64,000 bases of DNA from Stutzerimonas kunmingensis (GCF_002929225.1 NZ_PISM01000004.1:620001-684000); one strand, 5' to 3'; counted from the stretch's first letter, positions 54,710-64,000 are shown. A program made the numbers and translations. Notes: a model not told the origin generated them from the sequence alone.

Positions 54710-57700
54710 TTACTGAAGCGTCAGGTGCCGGCTCATCAGGGCGCGCAACGCCGCAGGCTTGACCGGCTTGGCGAGGAAATCCAGGCCGCTTGCGTGAATC
54801 GCCGCCACCAGTTCCGGGCGGCCATCGGCACTGATCACCACGCCGGGCACCGGCTCGCCCAGCCGAGTGCGCAACCAGGCCATCAGCTCGGTGCCGGTCT
54901 GGCCCTCGTCGAGGTGGTAGTCGACCAGTACCAGTTGCGGGCGAATGTCCTCGGCCAGCAGCGCTTCGCATTCGGCGCGGTTGCTGGCGGTCCATACCTG
55001 GCAACCCCAGCGGGTGAGCAGGCTGTTCATGCCGACCAGAATGCTGTCCTCGTTATCGATGCAAAGCACCTGAGTGCCGGTCAACGCGGTGTGCTGCGGC
55101 TCGCCACGCTTGGCTGCCGGGCGCGGCTGGCTCAATGCACGGGCGACCGGCACGGTGACGCTGAACACGCTGCCCTTGCCCGGCCAGGAGCGCACTTCCA
55201 GCGGGTGTTCGAGTACGTGGCAGAGACCGTCGGCGATGGCCAGGCCCAGGCCCAGACCTTTCTCCGCGCGGGTCTGGTGGCTGTCCAGGCGTTTGAACTC
55301 CTCGAAGATCACCTTCAGCTTGTCATGCGGGATGCCCGGGCCGCGGTCCCAGACTTCGAGCCGCAGTGATGCGCCTTGCCGGCGCACGCCGAGTACCACG
55401 CGGCCCTTGGCGTAACGGAAGGCATTGGTGAGGAAGTTCTGCAGCACGCGACGGAGCAGGCGGATGTCACTGTCGACGCGCAGCTTGCTGCCGTGCACGC
55501 GGAAGTTGACCCCCTGTTCGCGGGCCAGGGCGGTGAACTCCGTGCCCAGCGTGTCGAACAGCGTGGCGAGCGGGAAGGGGTTGCGATCCGGAGTCACCCG
55601 ACCGCTTTCCAGGCGCGAGATATCCAACAGGTCGGTGATCAGGTCTTCAGCCGAACGCAGCGAACTGTCGAGATGCTGCACCAGTTCCTGGGCCTCGCTG
55701 GGCAGCGCGCTCTGCTGATGCGACAGTGCGGCGGAGAACAGCCGTGCGGCGTTGAGCGGCTGCATCAGGTCGTGGCTGACGGCGGCGAGGAAGCGGGTCT
55801 TCGACTGGTTGGCCGCTTCCGCGGTGCTCTTGGCTTCGATCAGCGCCTGGTTGAGCTGCGACAGTTCCTGGGTCCGCTCGCTGACGCGCTGTTCGAGACC
55901 TTCGTTGGCATCTTTCAAGGCGCGTTCGGCTTCGCGGTAGGCGGTGATGTCACTGAAGCTCATGACGAAGCCGCCGCCCGGCATCGGGTTGCCGATCAGC
56001 TCCACGACGCGGCCGTTGGGGAACAGCCGCTCGGACGTATGCGCGCGACCTTGGCGCATCCAGTACAGGCGCTTGGCCACGTGGGTGTCGGGATCACCGG
56101 GACCGCATAGTCCGCGTTCGGCGTTGTAGCGGATGATGTCGGCGATCGGGCGGCCGATGTAGACCAGCCCGTCCGGGTACTCGAAGAGTTCGAGATAGCG
56201 ATGGTTCCATGCCACCAGGCGCAGCGACTGATCGACCACGCTGATGCCCTGGGTGATGTTCTCGATCGCGCCTTGCAGCAGTGCGCGGTTGAACTGCAGC
56301 ACCTCCGACGCTTCGCCGACGATGCGCACCACGTCGTCGACCTGCATGTCGCGGCCTTCCAGCGCTGCCTTAACCACCGCACGGGTGGACGACGCGCCGA
56401 GCACGCCCGCCAGCAGGCGTTCGGTATGGGCGATCCACTGACCATCGGCCTGCAGCTTGGGCGAGAAGTCCTGGCCGTGGCGACGGGCAAAGCGCTGGAA
56501 ACTCTGCTCGGCGCGCTCGGCGCCGACGAAGCGGGATGCCAGGACCAGCAGGTCTTCGACGCGTACGGCGAGCAGACGGCGGGCACCGGTCGGGGAGGCG
56601 ATCTCCTGACCGATGAAACGGCTGGCCTGCCAGTGCTCCGCCACATGAGTCTGGGTGAGGATGGATACCCAGAAGAACAGCGTTGCGTTACCGATCAGCG
56701 ACAGGGTCACGCCCAGGGTCAGTCCGCTGAGGCCGAAACCGAGGCCGCCGTTGTACATCCAGCTCAGGCCCGGGAACATTTCCAGCGGCCAGCCCAGCAG
56801 AGGAACAATCAGCGTATAGAACCAGATTGCCGCGCCGGCGGTCAGGCCGGCGAACACGCCGCGACGGTTGGCCTGCTTCCAATACAGCGCACCAACCATC
56901 GCCGGGGCCAGCTGAGTGATGGCGGCGAAGGCGATCTGGCCGATTGTAGCCAGCGATGCCGTGGAGCCGAGCAGGCGGTAGCTGACATAGGCGAGCAGCA
57001 GGATCACGACGATGCTGATGCGACGTACCGAGAGCATCCAGTGACGGAACGCCTCGAATGGGCGCTCGGTTTCCTGGCGGCGCAGCAGCCAGGGCAGCAG
57101 CATGTCGTTGGAAACCATGGTCGACAGTGCGACGCTGGCGACGATTACCATGCCGGTTGCCGCCGAGGCGCCGCCGATGAAGGCGAGCAGGGCGAGCCAG
57201 GGATGCAGTTCGGCCAACGGCAGGCTGATGACGAAAGAGTCCGGCGTTACGCCGGCGGGCAACAGCATCTGCCCCGCCAGCGCGATCGGGATCACGAATA
57301 CCGCGGCGAGTACCAGATAGAGCGGAAACACCCAGCGGGCCATACGGAAGTCTCGCGGCTCGATGTTTTCCACCACAGAAACGTGAAACTGCCGCGGCAG
57401 ACAGACGATCGCCATCATCGCGACGGTGGTCTGGACCAGCATGGCTGACCAGTTGACACCTTCGCTCCAGAATCCGGCAAGGTCCGGCGAGTCATAGGCC
57501 TGATTGAACAGATCGCCGAAGCCGTCGAACAGGCCGAAGGTGACGAAGGCGCCCACCGCCAGGAATGCCAGCAGCTTGATCAGCGATTCGAAAGCGATTG
57601 CCAGGACCATGCCGCGGTGATGCTCGGTCACATCGAGGTTGCGCGTGCCGAAGAGGATGGTGAACAGCGCCAGCACGATCGAGACGATCAGCGCGGTGTC

Positions 57701-58177
57701 GCGCGTGCCGGTGCCGGCTGCCTCGATGTTGATGCCGCTTAGCAGGTTGACGCCGAGTACGATGCCTTTGAGCTGCAGCGCGATGTACGGCAGTACGCCA
57801 ACCAGGCAGATCAGCGTGACGACCACCGCGAGCAGCTGCGACTTGCCATAGCGGGCGGCGATGAAGTCGGCAATGGAGGTGATGTTCTCCTGCTTGCTGA
57901 TCATGATCATCTTCTGGATCACATGCGGTGCGAACAGCATCAGCAGGATCGGGCCCAGATAGATCGGCAGGAACGCCCAGAGCTGCTCGGCGGATTGGCC
58001 AACGGCACCGAAAAAGGTCCAGCTGGTGCAGTACACCGCCAGTGAAAGGCTATAGACCCAAGGCCGCAGGCGCGGCGACATGGAAGCGCTGTTGCGGTCG
58101 CCGTAGAAAGCGATGGCGAACAGAATGGCCATATAGACGAGGGCGACCGCGGCGATCAGCCCGCCTGACAGCGTCAT
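54710..58177 (-). CDS. SSS-transporter-like hybrid sensor histidine kinase / response regulator
   Basis: A 1155-residue membrane sensor. The first 500 or so residues form a sodium:solute-symporter-like domain of about 12-13 helices. Next come a PAS region (GAIENITQGISVVDQSLRLV near 655), a coiled coil, a HisKA domain with SHDLMQPLNAARLF (His near 801), an ATPase domain (NFLTNAFRYA, DRGPGIP, GLGLGLAI) and a C-terminal receiver with Asp in LVDYHLDEG near 1084. It resembles the large CbrA/PA3271-type kinases of Pseudomonas. The ATG at 58177 follows GGAG. The ligand and target regulator are not apparent. Confidence 0.9.
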   Translation of the reverse strand: MTLSGGLIAAVALVYMAILFAIAFYGDRNSASMSPRLRPWVYSLSLAVYCTSWTFFGAVGQSAEQLWAFLPIYLGPILLMLFAPHVIQKMIMISKQENITSIADFIAARYGKSQLLAVVVTLICLVGVLPYIALQLKGIVLGVNLLSGINIEAAGTGTRDTALIVSIVLALFTILFGTRNLDVTEHHRGMVLAIAFESLIKLLAFLAVGAFVTFGLFDGFGDLFNQAYDSPDLAGFWSEGVNWSAMLVQTTVAMMAIVCLPRQFHVSVVENIEPRDFRMARWVFPLYLVLAAVFVIPIALAGQMLLPAGVTPDSFVISLPLAELHPWLALLAFIGGASAATGMVIVASVALSTMVSNDMLLPWLLRRQETERPFEAFRHWMLSVRRISIVVILLLAYVSYRLLGSTASLATIGQIAFAAITQLAPAMVGALYWKQANRRGVFAGLTAGAAIWFYTLIVPLLGWPLEMFPGLSWMYNGGLGFGLSGLTLGVTLSLIGNATLFFWVSILTQTHVAEHWQASRFIGQEIASPTGARRLLAVRVEDLLVLASRFVGAERAEQSFQRFARRHGQDFSPKLQADGQWIAHTERLLAGVLGASSTRAVVKAALEGRDMQVDDVVRIVGEASEVLQFNRALLQGAIENITQGISVVDQSLRLVAWNHRYLELFEYPDGLVYIGRPIADIIRYNAERGLCGPGDPDTHVAKRLYWMRQGRAHTSERLFPNGRVVELIGNPMPGGGFVMSFSDITAYREAERALKDANEGLEQRVSERTQELSQLNQALIEAKSTAEAANQSKTRFLAAVSHDLMQPLNAARLFSAALSHQQSALPSEAQELVQHLDSSLRSAEDLITDLLDISRLESGRVTPDRNPFPLATLFDTLGTEFTALAREQGVNFRVHGSKLRVDSDIRLLRRVLQNFLTNAFRYAKGRVVLGVRRQGASLRLEVWDRGPGIPHDKLKVIFEEFKRLDSHQTRAEKGLGLGLAIADGLCHVLEHPLEVRSWPGKGSVFSVTVPVARALSQPRPAAKRGEPQHTALTGTQVLCIDNEDSILVGMNSLLTRWGCQVWTASNRAECEALLAEDIRPQLVLVDYHLDEGQTGTELMAWLRTRLGEPVPGVVISADGRPELVAAIHASGLDFLAKPVKPAALRALMSRHLTLQ

Positions 58178-58454
58178 GCAAACTCCAGAAAACGAAAGGT
58201 GAGTGCCAGGCAGGCCTCGGCGGGCCGGTAACGGTGCCGAATTCAATCAGCCCTGGCGACTCGTTAATATGCTGAGTTCGCGAAGTTTCGCAGCAATGGT
58301 CACCCCGTGTGCAGGGTTGCGACCAAGGTCGCATGCGTCTAGCGCGGGCCCGCCAGCAATATCGCCGGTCGTCCGCGAAGTACGGCGTTTCCTGCGCCAT
58401 GGGTTACTGTCTGGTAACCGCCGATTTGCCCGAACGCAATAACAGGAGAATGTC

Positions 58455-59015
58455 ATGCTCAGCCCCCATCCGGTAACCCTGCAACGCGGGGCGCTGCGCC
58501 TGGAGCCGCTGATGGAAGCGGATATCCCGGAGCTGGTTGCCCTGGCAGAGCGGAACCGCGCCGAGCTGACATATATGGCCGGGCCGCTACGGCCGGACTG
58601 GTACCGCCATGCGCTGGCGGAACAGCGCGAGGGGCGCGCGGTTGTCTTCAGTGTGCGCATGGCCGAGCAGCTGGTCGGCACCACGCGCTTCGCCGACTTC
58701 AACCTGAGCCTGCCGGCGGCCGAATTGGGCTGGACCTGGCTGGATCAGGCGGAGCATGGCACCGGGCTGAATGCCTCAATCAAGTACCTGCTGCTGCGTC
58801 ACGCATTCGAAGAATGGCAGTTGGTTCGCCTGCAGCTGAAGACTGCCGCCAGTAACCTCCGCTCGCAGCGGGCCATCGAAAAGCTAGGTGCCCTACGCGA
58901 AGGATTGCTGCGTAACCATCGGCGACTGGCAGCCGGTCGTCTGGACGATACCGTGCTGTACAGCATCACCGACCGTGACTGGCCGCAGCTCAAGCAGCGG
59001 CTCGCGGCCGACTGA
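58455..59015 (+). CDS. GNAT-family N-acetyltransferase (RimJ/RimL-type)
   Basis: A 186-residue acetyltransferase of the RimJ/RimL branch: LRLEPLMEADIPELVALAER at the N terminus, ELGWTWLDQAEHGTGLNASI around residue 95 (acetyl-CoA site region), and RLQLKTAASNLRSQRAIEKL followed by GA near 135. These enzymes acetylate protein N termini or small molecules; the substrate is unknown. The start at 58455 is preceded by ACAGGAGAAT. Divergent from the sensor kinase. Confidence 0.85.
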   Translation: MLSPHPVTLQRGALRLEPLMEADIPELVALAERNRAELTYMAGPLRPDWYRHALAEQREGRAVVFSVRMAEQLVGTTRFADFNLSLPAAELGWTWLDQAEHGTGLNASIKYLLLRHAFEEWQLVRLQLKTAASNLRSQRAIEKLGALREGLLRNHRRLAAGRLDDTVLYSITDRDWPQLKQRLAAD

Positions 59016-59168
59016 CTGCTCTGCGACGCATCGCCTGGGCGTCTCAGTTCGGTTATCGTGCGGTGCTTTGCCGCATGTCTTGCGTCGATCTGTCCGCCCC
59101 CCACGCCTTTCGCTACGAGGTCGATAGGCAACGCAAGGTTCGGTGCGAAATTGGCTACAGGAGTTCCA

Positions 59169-59885
59169 ATGTCCCGCTCGCAAGAGTTCGTTCACGGATG
59201 CCGTGACATTCTGCCGTTGATCCTCGGTGCGATTCCGTTCGGCGTCATCTTCGGCACGCTGGCCGTCGGCGCCGGATTGACGCCCTGGCAGACCATGGGC
59301 ATGTCTTCGCTGGTCTTCGCCGGTTCCGCACAGTTCATCGCGATCACGCTGATAACCGGTGGCGTAGGCGCAGCCGTGGTACTGCTGACCACCTTCGTGG
59401 TCAATCTGCGGCATGCCTTGTACAGCGCCGCGCTGCAGCCATTCGTTCGTCATCTGCCGGGCCGCTGGCGCGCCCCTCTGGCGTTCTGGCTCACGGACGA
59501 GGCCTTCGCCGTGGTGCAGAACCGCTATGCCCGCGACGATGAGTCGCCGTACAAGCATTGGTTCTTTCTCGGCGCTGCGCTGACCATGTACATCAACTGG
59601 CAGCTGTCGACACTGGTGGGTGTCGCCTTCGGTCAGGCGGTTCCGGATATCGCCAGCTGGGGGCTGGACTTCGCCATGATCGCCACCTTCATCGGCATCG
59701 CGGTGCCGATGATGCGGACGCGCCCGCAGGTGGCCTCGGCGCTGGTGGCTGGCGCGGTGGCCTTGCTGACCTGGGAGCTGCCTTACAAGCTCGGACTGAT
59801 CGCCGCCGCCATGGCCGGCATCGTCGTCGGCGTCTGGCTCGAACGTCGCGCCGAAGCGGCTGCGCGCATGCAGGGGGCGCTATGA
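59169..59885 (+). CDS. azlC: AzlC-family branched-chain amino acid exporter subunit
   Basis: A 238-residue inner-membrane protein of the AzlC family: FVHGCRDILPLILGAIPFGV, LTPWQTMGMSSLVFAGSAQF and VVNLRHALYSAALQPFVRHL followed by LP are family hallmarks. AzlC with AzlD exports branched-chain amino acids and analogues. The ATG at 59169 follows AGGAG; the frame runs further upstream but without support. The stop overlaps azlD as ATGA. Confidence 0.9.
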   Translation: MSRSQEFVHGCRDILPLILGAIPFGVIFGTLAVGAGLTPWQTMGMSSLVFAGSAQFIAITLITGGVGAAVVLLTTFVVNLRHALYSAALQPFVRHLPGRWRAPLAFWLTDEAFAVVQNRYARDDESPYKHWFFLGAALTMYINWQLSTLVGVAFGQAVPDIASWGLDFAMIATFIGIAVPMMRTRPQVASALVAGAVALLTWELPYKLGLIAAAMAGIVVGVWLERRAEAAARMQGAL

Positions 59886-60208
59886 CGACCTGGTTGCTGA
59901 TCTTCGGCATGCTGGCGATCACCTTCGTGATCCGCTACAGCTTTTTCGCCTGGCCCAACCTGCGCTTTCCCCGCGCTATCGAGCAGGGGCTGCATTACGT
60001 GCCGGTGGCGGTACTGACTGCCATCGTGGTGCCGGGAATGCTGATGCCGGAAGGGCAGTGGGCGTTGCGCCCGGACAATGCCTATCTGCTAGCGGGGCTG
60101 TTGGCGATCCTCATAGCCGCGTTTAGCCGCAACCTGCTGGCGACTATCGCCGGCGGACTGCTGAGCTTCTTTCTGCTGCGCTGGGCTTTCGGGCAGTTGC
60201 CGATATGA
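59882..60208 (+). CDS. azlD: AzlD-family small subunit
   Basis: A 108-residue protein with four hydrophobic helices (LLIFGMLAITFVIRYSFFAW, VPVAVLTAIVVPGMLM and onward) of the AzlD family, partner of AzlC. The start overlaps the azlC stop (ATGA) and its own stop overlaps the next gene in the same way, so the three genes are translated together. Length is normal for the family. Confidence 0.9.
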   Translation: MTTWLLIFGMLAITFVIRYSFFAWPNLRFPRAIEQGLHYVPVAVLTAIVVPGMLMPEGQWALRPDNAYLLAGLLAILIAAFSRNLLATIAGGLLSFFLLRWAFGQLPI

Positions 60209-61617
60209 ATCAGGAATCGACCGGGGCTAGCTCGACAAGGCGTGTGCCAGCTGGCGGGCCGGCGACCACGCATTCGCAGTTTCGCCTGCTCGGCAAGCGT
60301 CGCTTCCTGCCTTTTTTCTGCACGCAGCTGCTCGGTGCATTCAACGACAACGTGTTCAAGCAGGCGTTGATCCTGGCGATTCTGTTCAAGATCGGCACTG
60401 GCGCCGACAAGAGTCTGCTGATCAATCTTTGTGCGCTGCTGTTCATCCTGCCGTTCTTTCTGTTCTCCGCGCTGGGTGGCCAGTTCGGCGAGCGCTTCGA
60501 GAAGGCCTGGCTGATTCGCCGAATCAAGTTCGCCGAGATCCTGATCATGCTTGTCGGGGCGCTCGGCATGCTGCTCGGCAACCTGCCGGTATTGCTTGCG
60601 GTGCTGTTCTGCATGGGCACCCAGTCGGCGCTGTTTGGTCCGGTCAAGTACTCGATCCTGCCGCAGCAGCTCGCCGAGGATGAGCTGGTGGGAGGCAATG
60701 CGCTGGTGGAGATGGGAACGTTCCTGGCGATTCTCGGGGGCACCATCGGTGCGGGTGTGTTGATGGCGAGTGAGGGCTACGCCGAGCTGGTGGCGATCAG
60801 CGTGGTGCTGATCGCGCTCGTCGGTTATCTCGCCAGTCTGGCCATTCCAGCCGGTACGGCAGCGCTGCCGACCCTGCATATGGATTGGCGCGTGTTGCGT
60901 CAGTCATGGCGCATTCTGCGGCTGGGGCTCGGTCAGCAGCGGGCGGTGTCCCGGGCCATGCTGGGCAATTCCTGGTTCTGGTTTCTCGGTGCGACTTACC
61001 TGACGCAGATCCCGGCGTTTGCCAAGGACTATCTCGGTGGCGATGAAAGCGTGGTGACGTTGATCCTGACGCTGTTTTCGATCGGCATCGCGCTGGGATC
61101 GCTGCTTTGCGAGCGGCTGTCGCGGCATCACGTGGAGATCGGCCTGGTCCCGTTCGGAGCCATTGGCCTGAGCCTTTGCGGAGTGCTGCTGTGGTGGCAT
61201 GCGAGCGGCCACGTGGAGCCTGTGGGTACGGTCGACTGGCTTGCGCTGCTCGGCGAGCCTTCTGCCTGGTGGGTACTGATGGATATCCTCGGGCTGGGGA
61301 TTTTCGGTGGGCTGTACATCGTCCCGCTGTATGCCCTGATCCAGTCACGCAGTGTGGTTCACGAGCGCTCGCGAGTGGTGGCAGCGAACAATATTCTCAA
61401 TGCGCTGTTCATGGTCGCGTCGGCGATCATCGCAATTGTCCTGCTGGTGCTGCTGAAGCTCTCGATACCGCAGCTTTTTCTGACTGTTTCGTTGCTCAGC
61501 GTGCTGGTCTGCGGGGCGCTGTTCGTCGATGCGCCGGAGTTCATCGAGCGTTTTCTGATCTGGTCGCTGGGGGAGCGATTGGGCGGGGCGCTGGCGTTGC
61601 AGCTGAAGGTGCGTTGA
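60205..61617 (+). CDS. MFS transporter, LplT/Aas-like
   Basis: A 470-residue major-facilitator protein with about 12 membrane helices. FFCTQLLGAFNDNVFKQALI near residue 40 and GTQSALFGPVKYSILPQQL near 130 are typical of LplT and of the MFS half of Aas-type lysophospholipid acyltransferase/transporters. In that family lysophospholipids are flipped inward for re-acylation. The acyltransferase domain is not fused here. Coupled to azlD by an ATGA overlap. Substrate inferred from family only. Confidence 0.8.
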   Translation: MNQESTGASSTRRVPAGGPATTHSQFRLLGKRRFLPFFCTQLLGAFNDNVFKQALILAILFKIGTGADKSLLINLCALLFILPFFLFSALGGQFGERFEKAWLIRRIKFAEILIMLVGALGMLLGNLPVLLAVLFCMGTQSALFGPVKYSILPQQLAEDELVGGNALVEMGTFLAILGGTIGAGVLMASEGYAELVAISVVLIALVGYLASLAIPAGTAALPTLHMDWRVLRQSWRILRLGLGQQRAVSRAMLGNSWFWFLGATYLTQIPAFAKDYLGGDESVVTLILTLFSIGIALGSLLCERLSRHHVEIGLVPFGAIGLSLCGVLLWWHASGHVEPVGTVDWLALLGEPSAWWVLMDILGLGIFGGLYIVPLYALIQSRSVVHERSRVVAANNILNALFMVASAIIAIVLLVLLKLSIPQLFLTVSLLSVLVCGALFVDAPEFIERFLIWSLGERLGGALALQLKVR

Positions 61618-61624
61618 GGGGAGC

Positions 61625-61644
61625 GGGGCGCCGATCAGCGCCCC
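61625..61644. terminator. Strong hairpin between convergent genes
   Basis: GGGGCGC pairs with GCGCCCC across a 6-base loop, between the MFS gene stop (61617) and the rdgC stop (61654). It lacks a T-run, so it is a possible bidirectional terminator or RNA-stabilising hairpin. Confidence 0.45.
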
Positions 61645-61653
61645 GGGCGGGTG

Positions 61654-62574
61654 TCAGAGGCCCTGGGGGACTTCTTCGCCACCGAACGCCTCGAACAGCG
61701 CAGGCAGGAACTCGCGGAAGGTCATCATCATCAGCAGGAAACTGGCGTCCTGCTGGGCAAGGGCGTCTTCACCACCGTCCTGCTCGGCCTGGTCCTGCAG
61801 CAGTTCCTCGAAGCGCAGGCGCTTGATGATCAACTTGTCGTCCAGCACGAAGGACAGCTTGTCCTGCCAGGCCAGCGACAGCTGGGTGACCTGCTTGCCG
61901 GCTTCCATATGCTGCTGGATCTCGTCGCTGGTCAGGTCCTGGCGCTTGCAGCGCACCACGCCGCCGTCCTCGTGGGTATCGCGCAGCTCACATTCGTCGA
62001 GCACGAAGAAATCGTCTGCGGACTTCTGCGTCTTGACCCAATCGGTCAGGGTGGCGCTTGGCGCAATCTTCACGGTCAGCGGGCGCACCGGCAGCGAGCC
62101 GATCGCTTCACGCAGGGTCGACAGCAGGTCCTCGGCCTTCTTCGGGCTGGCCGAGTTCACCAGGATCAGCCCGCGCTCGGCGTCGATTGCGGCGAAGGTG
62201 CCGGATTTGCGGATGAAGGCGCGCGGCAGAAAGGCCTGGATGATCTCGTCTTTTATCTGGTCGCGCTCCTTCTTGTAGACCTTGCGCATCTGCTCGGCTT
62301 CGATCTCGTCGACCTTTTCCTTCAGGGCATCCTTGACGACGCTGCCCGGAAGAATGCGTTCTTCCTTGCGCGTGGCGATCAGCAGGAAACCCTGGCTGAC
62401 GTGCACCAGGGGGGCGTCTTCACCCTTACCAAAAGGGGCGACGAAGCCGTAGGTGCTCAGCTCCTGGCTGGCGCAGGGGCGGGCAGGTTTGGCGGCCAGT
62501 GCAGCTTCGAGTGTCTCGGCATCTAGAGCGACGTTCTGGGTGAGACGGTAAACGAGCAGGTTACGAAACCACAT
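61654..62574 (-). CDS. rdgC: Recombination-associated protein RdgC
   Basis: A 306-residue Rdg[14 protein letters not shown] at the N terminus, [36 protein letters not shown], and [16 protein letters not shown]-type end. RdgC forms a ring around double-stranded DNA and restrains RecA. The ATG at 62574 begins the conserved N terminus; longer readings to 62745 have no support. Normal full length. The neighbourhood rdgC, tRNA-Val, tRNA-Asp, FKBP isomerase is typical of Pseudomonas. Confidence 0.95.
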   Translation of the reverse strand: MWFRNLLVYRLTQNVALDAETLEAALAAKPARPCASQELSTYGFVAPFGKGEDAPLVHVSQGFLLIATRKEERILPGSVVKDALKEKVDEIEAEQMRKVYKKERDQIKDEIIQAFLPRAFIRKSGTFAAIDAERGLILVNSASPKKAEDLLSTLREAIGSLPVRPLTVKIAPSATLTDWVKTQKSADDFFVLDECELRDTHEDGGVVRCKRQDLTSDEIQQHMEAGKQVTQLSLAWQDKLSFVLDDKLIIKRLRFEELLQDQAEQDGGEDALAQQDASFLLMMMTFREFLPALFEAFGGEEVPQGL

Positions 62575-62738
62575 GGCGGGGTAGATCTCCGGAAAGCAAA
62601 GGGGTGCATTATTCCTGCCTGGCCAGTTCAGGCCAACCCTGCGGGATGTTAATGCACGGCGAACGAGAAAAATCGGCTGGTAAATCGAGGGTTTTCCTAA
62701 GTCTTTGGAACTTCTGCAATTTTTTTTTCGAAAGGGGG

Positions 62739-62767
62739 TTGCCAAGGTGCGGAACCCTCTCTAGAAT
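62739..62767 (+). promoter_or_regulatory. Promoter of the tRNA-Val/tRNA-Asp operon
   Basis: TTGCCA (62739-62744) and TAGAAT (62762-62767) separated by 17 bp, followed by the G+C-rich GCGCCCC that resembles a stringent-control discriminator, 22 bp before the first tRNA. Confidence 0.75.
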
Positions 62768-62789
62768 GCGCCCCACTTCGAGAGCAAAC

Positions 62790-62865
62790 GGGTGATTAGC
62801 TCAGCTGGGAGAGCATCTGCCTTACAAGCAGAGGGTCGGCGGTTCGATCCCGTCATCACCCACCA
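62790..62865 (+). tRNA. tRNA-Val (anticodon TAC)
   Basis: A 76-nt cloverleaf: acceptor GGGTGAT pairs with ATCACCC, the D-arm is TAGCTCAGCTGGGAGAGC, the anticodon stem CTGC/GCAG encloses CTTACAA with anticodon TAC at 62823-62825, and the T-arm contains GGTTCGATCCC-type sequence. The CCA end is encoded. Confidence 0.95.
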
Positions 62866-62878
62866 CTCGAGGTTTAGC

Positions 62879-62955
62879 GCAGCGGTAGTTCAGTCGGTTA
62901 GAATACCGGCCTGTCACGCCGGGGGTCGCGGGTTCGAGTCCCGTCCGCTGCGCCA
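62879..62955 (+). tRNA. tRNA-Asp (anticodon GTC)
   Basis: A 77-nt cloverleaf: acceptor GCAGCGG pairs with CCGCTGC, discriminator G and encoded CCA. The anticodon loop is CTGTCAC with GTC at 62913-62915, and the T-arm contains GGTTCGAGTCC. It lies 13 bp after tRNA-Val on the same transcript. Confidence 0.95.
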
Positions 62956-63000
62956 TATTCGCTTCACGGGTCCACTGAACGCCCTGAAGCAACGAAAGAA

Positions 63001-63025
63001 ACGGCCATCTAGGCCGTTTTTTTTT
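63001..63025 (+). terminator. Terminator of the tRNA operon
   Basis: ACGGCC (63001-63006) pairs with GGCCGT (63012-63017) over ATCTA, followed by a run of eight or more T. A textbook intrinsic terminator. Confidence 0.9.
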
Positions 63026-63223
63026 GCCTGGATATTTTTGGGCGGAAGCTGCGGGTGCCGCTTCTCGCTCGGCTCGATCCTGCTGTCGGGATTGCTACGC
63101 GCGTCCGTTCTTTGCAATCTCTTTACGGTCCTTGCCTTGGGGTGCGGTAGCCAGTGCCGGGATGCGCTGCTAAGCTCGACCATCGGTTTTTCGAATGCCC
63201 AACAGCGTATTTAAGGAAACAGC

Positions 63224-63973
63224 ATGAGACTGAGACATCATCGTTTGGCGCCTGCGGTTGCCCTGGTTGGCCTGGTGCTGGCCGGCTGCGACTCGCAGAC
63301 CAGTGTCAAACTGGACACTCCGGCGCAGAAGGCGTCCTATGGTATCGGCCTGAACATGGGCAAGAGCCTTGCGCAGGAGGGTATGGATGATCTCGACTCC
63401 CAGGCTGTTGCGCAGGGTATTGAAGATGCCATCGGCAAGAAGGAGCAGAAGCTCACCGATGAGCAGCTGATGGAGGCTTTCACCTTCCTGCAGACCCGTG
63501 CCGAAGAGCGCATGGTTGAGATGAATGCCAAGGCGGTCGAGGCTGGCAAGAAGTTCCTCGAAGACAACGCCAAGCGTGAAGGTGTGAAGACCACCGAATC
63601 CGGTCTGCAGTACGAAGTCGTCAAGGCGGCCGAAGGCCGTCAACCGACCGAGAACGACGTGGTGACCGTGCACTACGAGGGCAGCTTGACCGACGGCACC
63701 GTCTTCGATAGCTCGATCAAGCGCGGCAGCCCGATCGATCTGCCGGTCGGCGGTGTGATTCCAGGTTGGGTCGAAGGTCTGCAGCTGATGCATGTGGGCG
63801 AGAAGTACAAGCTCTACATCCCGAGCGAACTGGCCTACGGTGAGCAAAGCCCGAGCCCGCTGATCCCGGCCAACTCGGTGCTGGTCTTCGATCTCGAGCT
63901 GCTGGATATCAAGGGTGGCGAGGCCGAGCAGCCCGCAGCCGAGCAGCCTGCTGAAGCAGCCGAGCAGGAATAA
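63224..63973 (+). CDS. FKBP-type peptidyl-prolyl isomerase, lipoprotein
   Basis: A 249-residue envelope protein with a lipoprotein signal (LVGLVLAGC, Cys at residue 22), an N-terminal helical dimerisation domain (KASYGIGLNMGKSLAQEG onward) and a C-terminal FKBP domain (VVTVHYEGSLTDGTVFDSS, GGVIPGWVEGL, LAYGEQSP). The tail is Ala/Glu/Gln-rich (AEQPAAEQPAEAAEQE). Architecture matches FkpA/FklB/Mip-type foldases that assist protein folding in the periplasm. The tRNA terminator upstream separates it from the tRNA operon. Complete within the window. Confidence 0.9.
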   Translation: MRLRHHRLAPAVALVGLVLAGCDSQTSVKLDTPAQKASYGIGLNMGKSLAQEGMDDLDSQAVAQGIEDAIGKKEQKLTDEQLMEAFTFLQTRAEERMVEMNAKAVEAGKKFLEDNAKREGVKTTESGLQYEVVKAAEGRQPTENDVVTVHYEGSLTDGTVFDSSIKRGSPIDLPVGGVIPGWVEGLQLMHVGEKYKLYIPSELAYGEQSPSPLIPANSVLVFDLELLDIKGGEAEQPAAEQPAEAAEQE

Positions 63974-64000
63974 GCGGTTCTCTTCGCTGCAAACGAAAAC

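Noticed and set aside
54016-57448. Long plus-strand frames opposite the MgtC-like and histidine-kinase genes
   Set aside because: They are antisense shadows typical of G+C-rich genes; the minus-strand products have complete recognised domains.

Overview
This window comes from a gamma-proteobacterium of the Pseudomonas/Stutzerimonas group. The right third carries G+C-rich chromosomal genes typical of that group: polB, the ydbH-ynbE-ydbL set, rmuC, a very long SSS-family hybrid histidine kinase, azlCD, rdgC, tRNA-Val and tRNA-Asp, and a lipoprotein FKBP isomerase. The left two thirds (about 1-44,820) are accessory DNA: visibly more A+T-rich and mosaic, with broken integrase and transposase genes, a plasmid-type mobilisation block and several defence loci. 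A degraded tRNA-Ser 3' end at 44,797-44,820, next to the core gene polB, looks like the scar of the island's attachment site. The other island end is not visible.

Layout. 1-2,916: end of a pentapeptide-repeat gene and a compact set of small cargo genes, including a metallophosphoesterase. 2,908-6,305: relics, namely a frameshifted tyrosine integrase, an orphan 255-residue gene, about 1.3 kb without convincing genes, an IS3-type transposase relic and a truncated regulator-like ORF. 6,511-13,049: a four-gene SMC/MukBEF-type operon interpreted as a Wadjet (Jet) system, in the unusual order jetC-jetB-jetA-jetD. 13,793-32,001: a type I BREX system (brxA, brxB, brxC, pglX, pglZ, brxL) carrying a DUF2971 gene, an unrecognised two-gene membrane module and an AbiEi/AbiEii type IV toxin-antitoxin pair. 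32,449-38,283: a DEDD exonuclease and a MobF relaxase operon, divergent from stbA-stbB-stbC across a probable oriT, the arrangement known from R388-like plasmids. 38,801-43,578: an MvaT-like xenogeneic silencer, a NdpA-like protein overlapping a membrane-protein gene, and a probable PD-(D/E)XK nuclease. 43,816-44,867: IS5-type transposase relic, truncated TPR-like gene, tRNA scar. 44,984-64,000: core chromosome.

How it fits together. The Jet operon would act against plasmids and BREX against phage DNA. Both are preceded by nearly the same palindrome (6,328-6,347 and 13,137-13,156), which suggests one regulator once controlled both. The only candidate regulator in view is a truncated ORF beside the first palindrome. 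The most promising undescribed material is the C-B-A-D Jet operon, the two-gene membrane module inside BREX (23,219-25,200), and the NdpA-like/membrane pair with its neighbouring nuclease-like gene (39,846-43,578). All family assignments come from reading motifs by eye; no database search was run.
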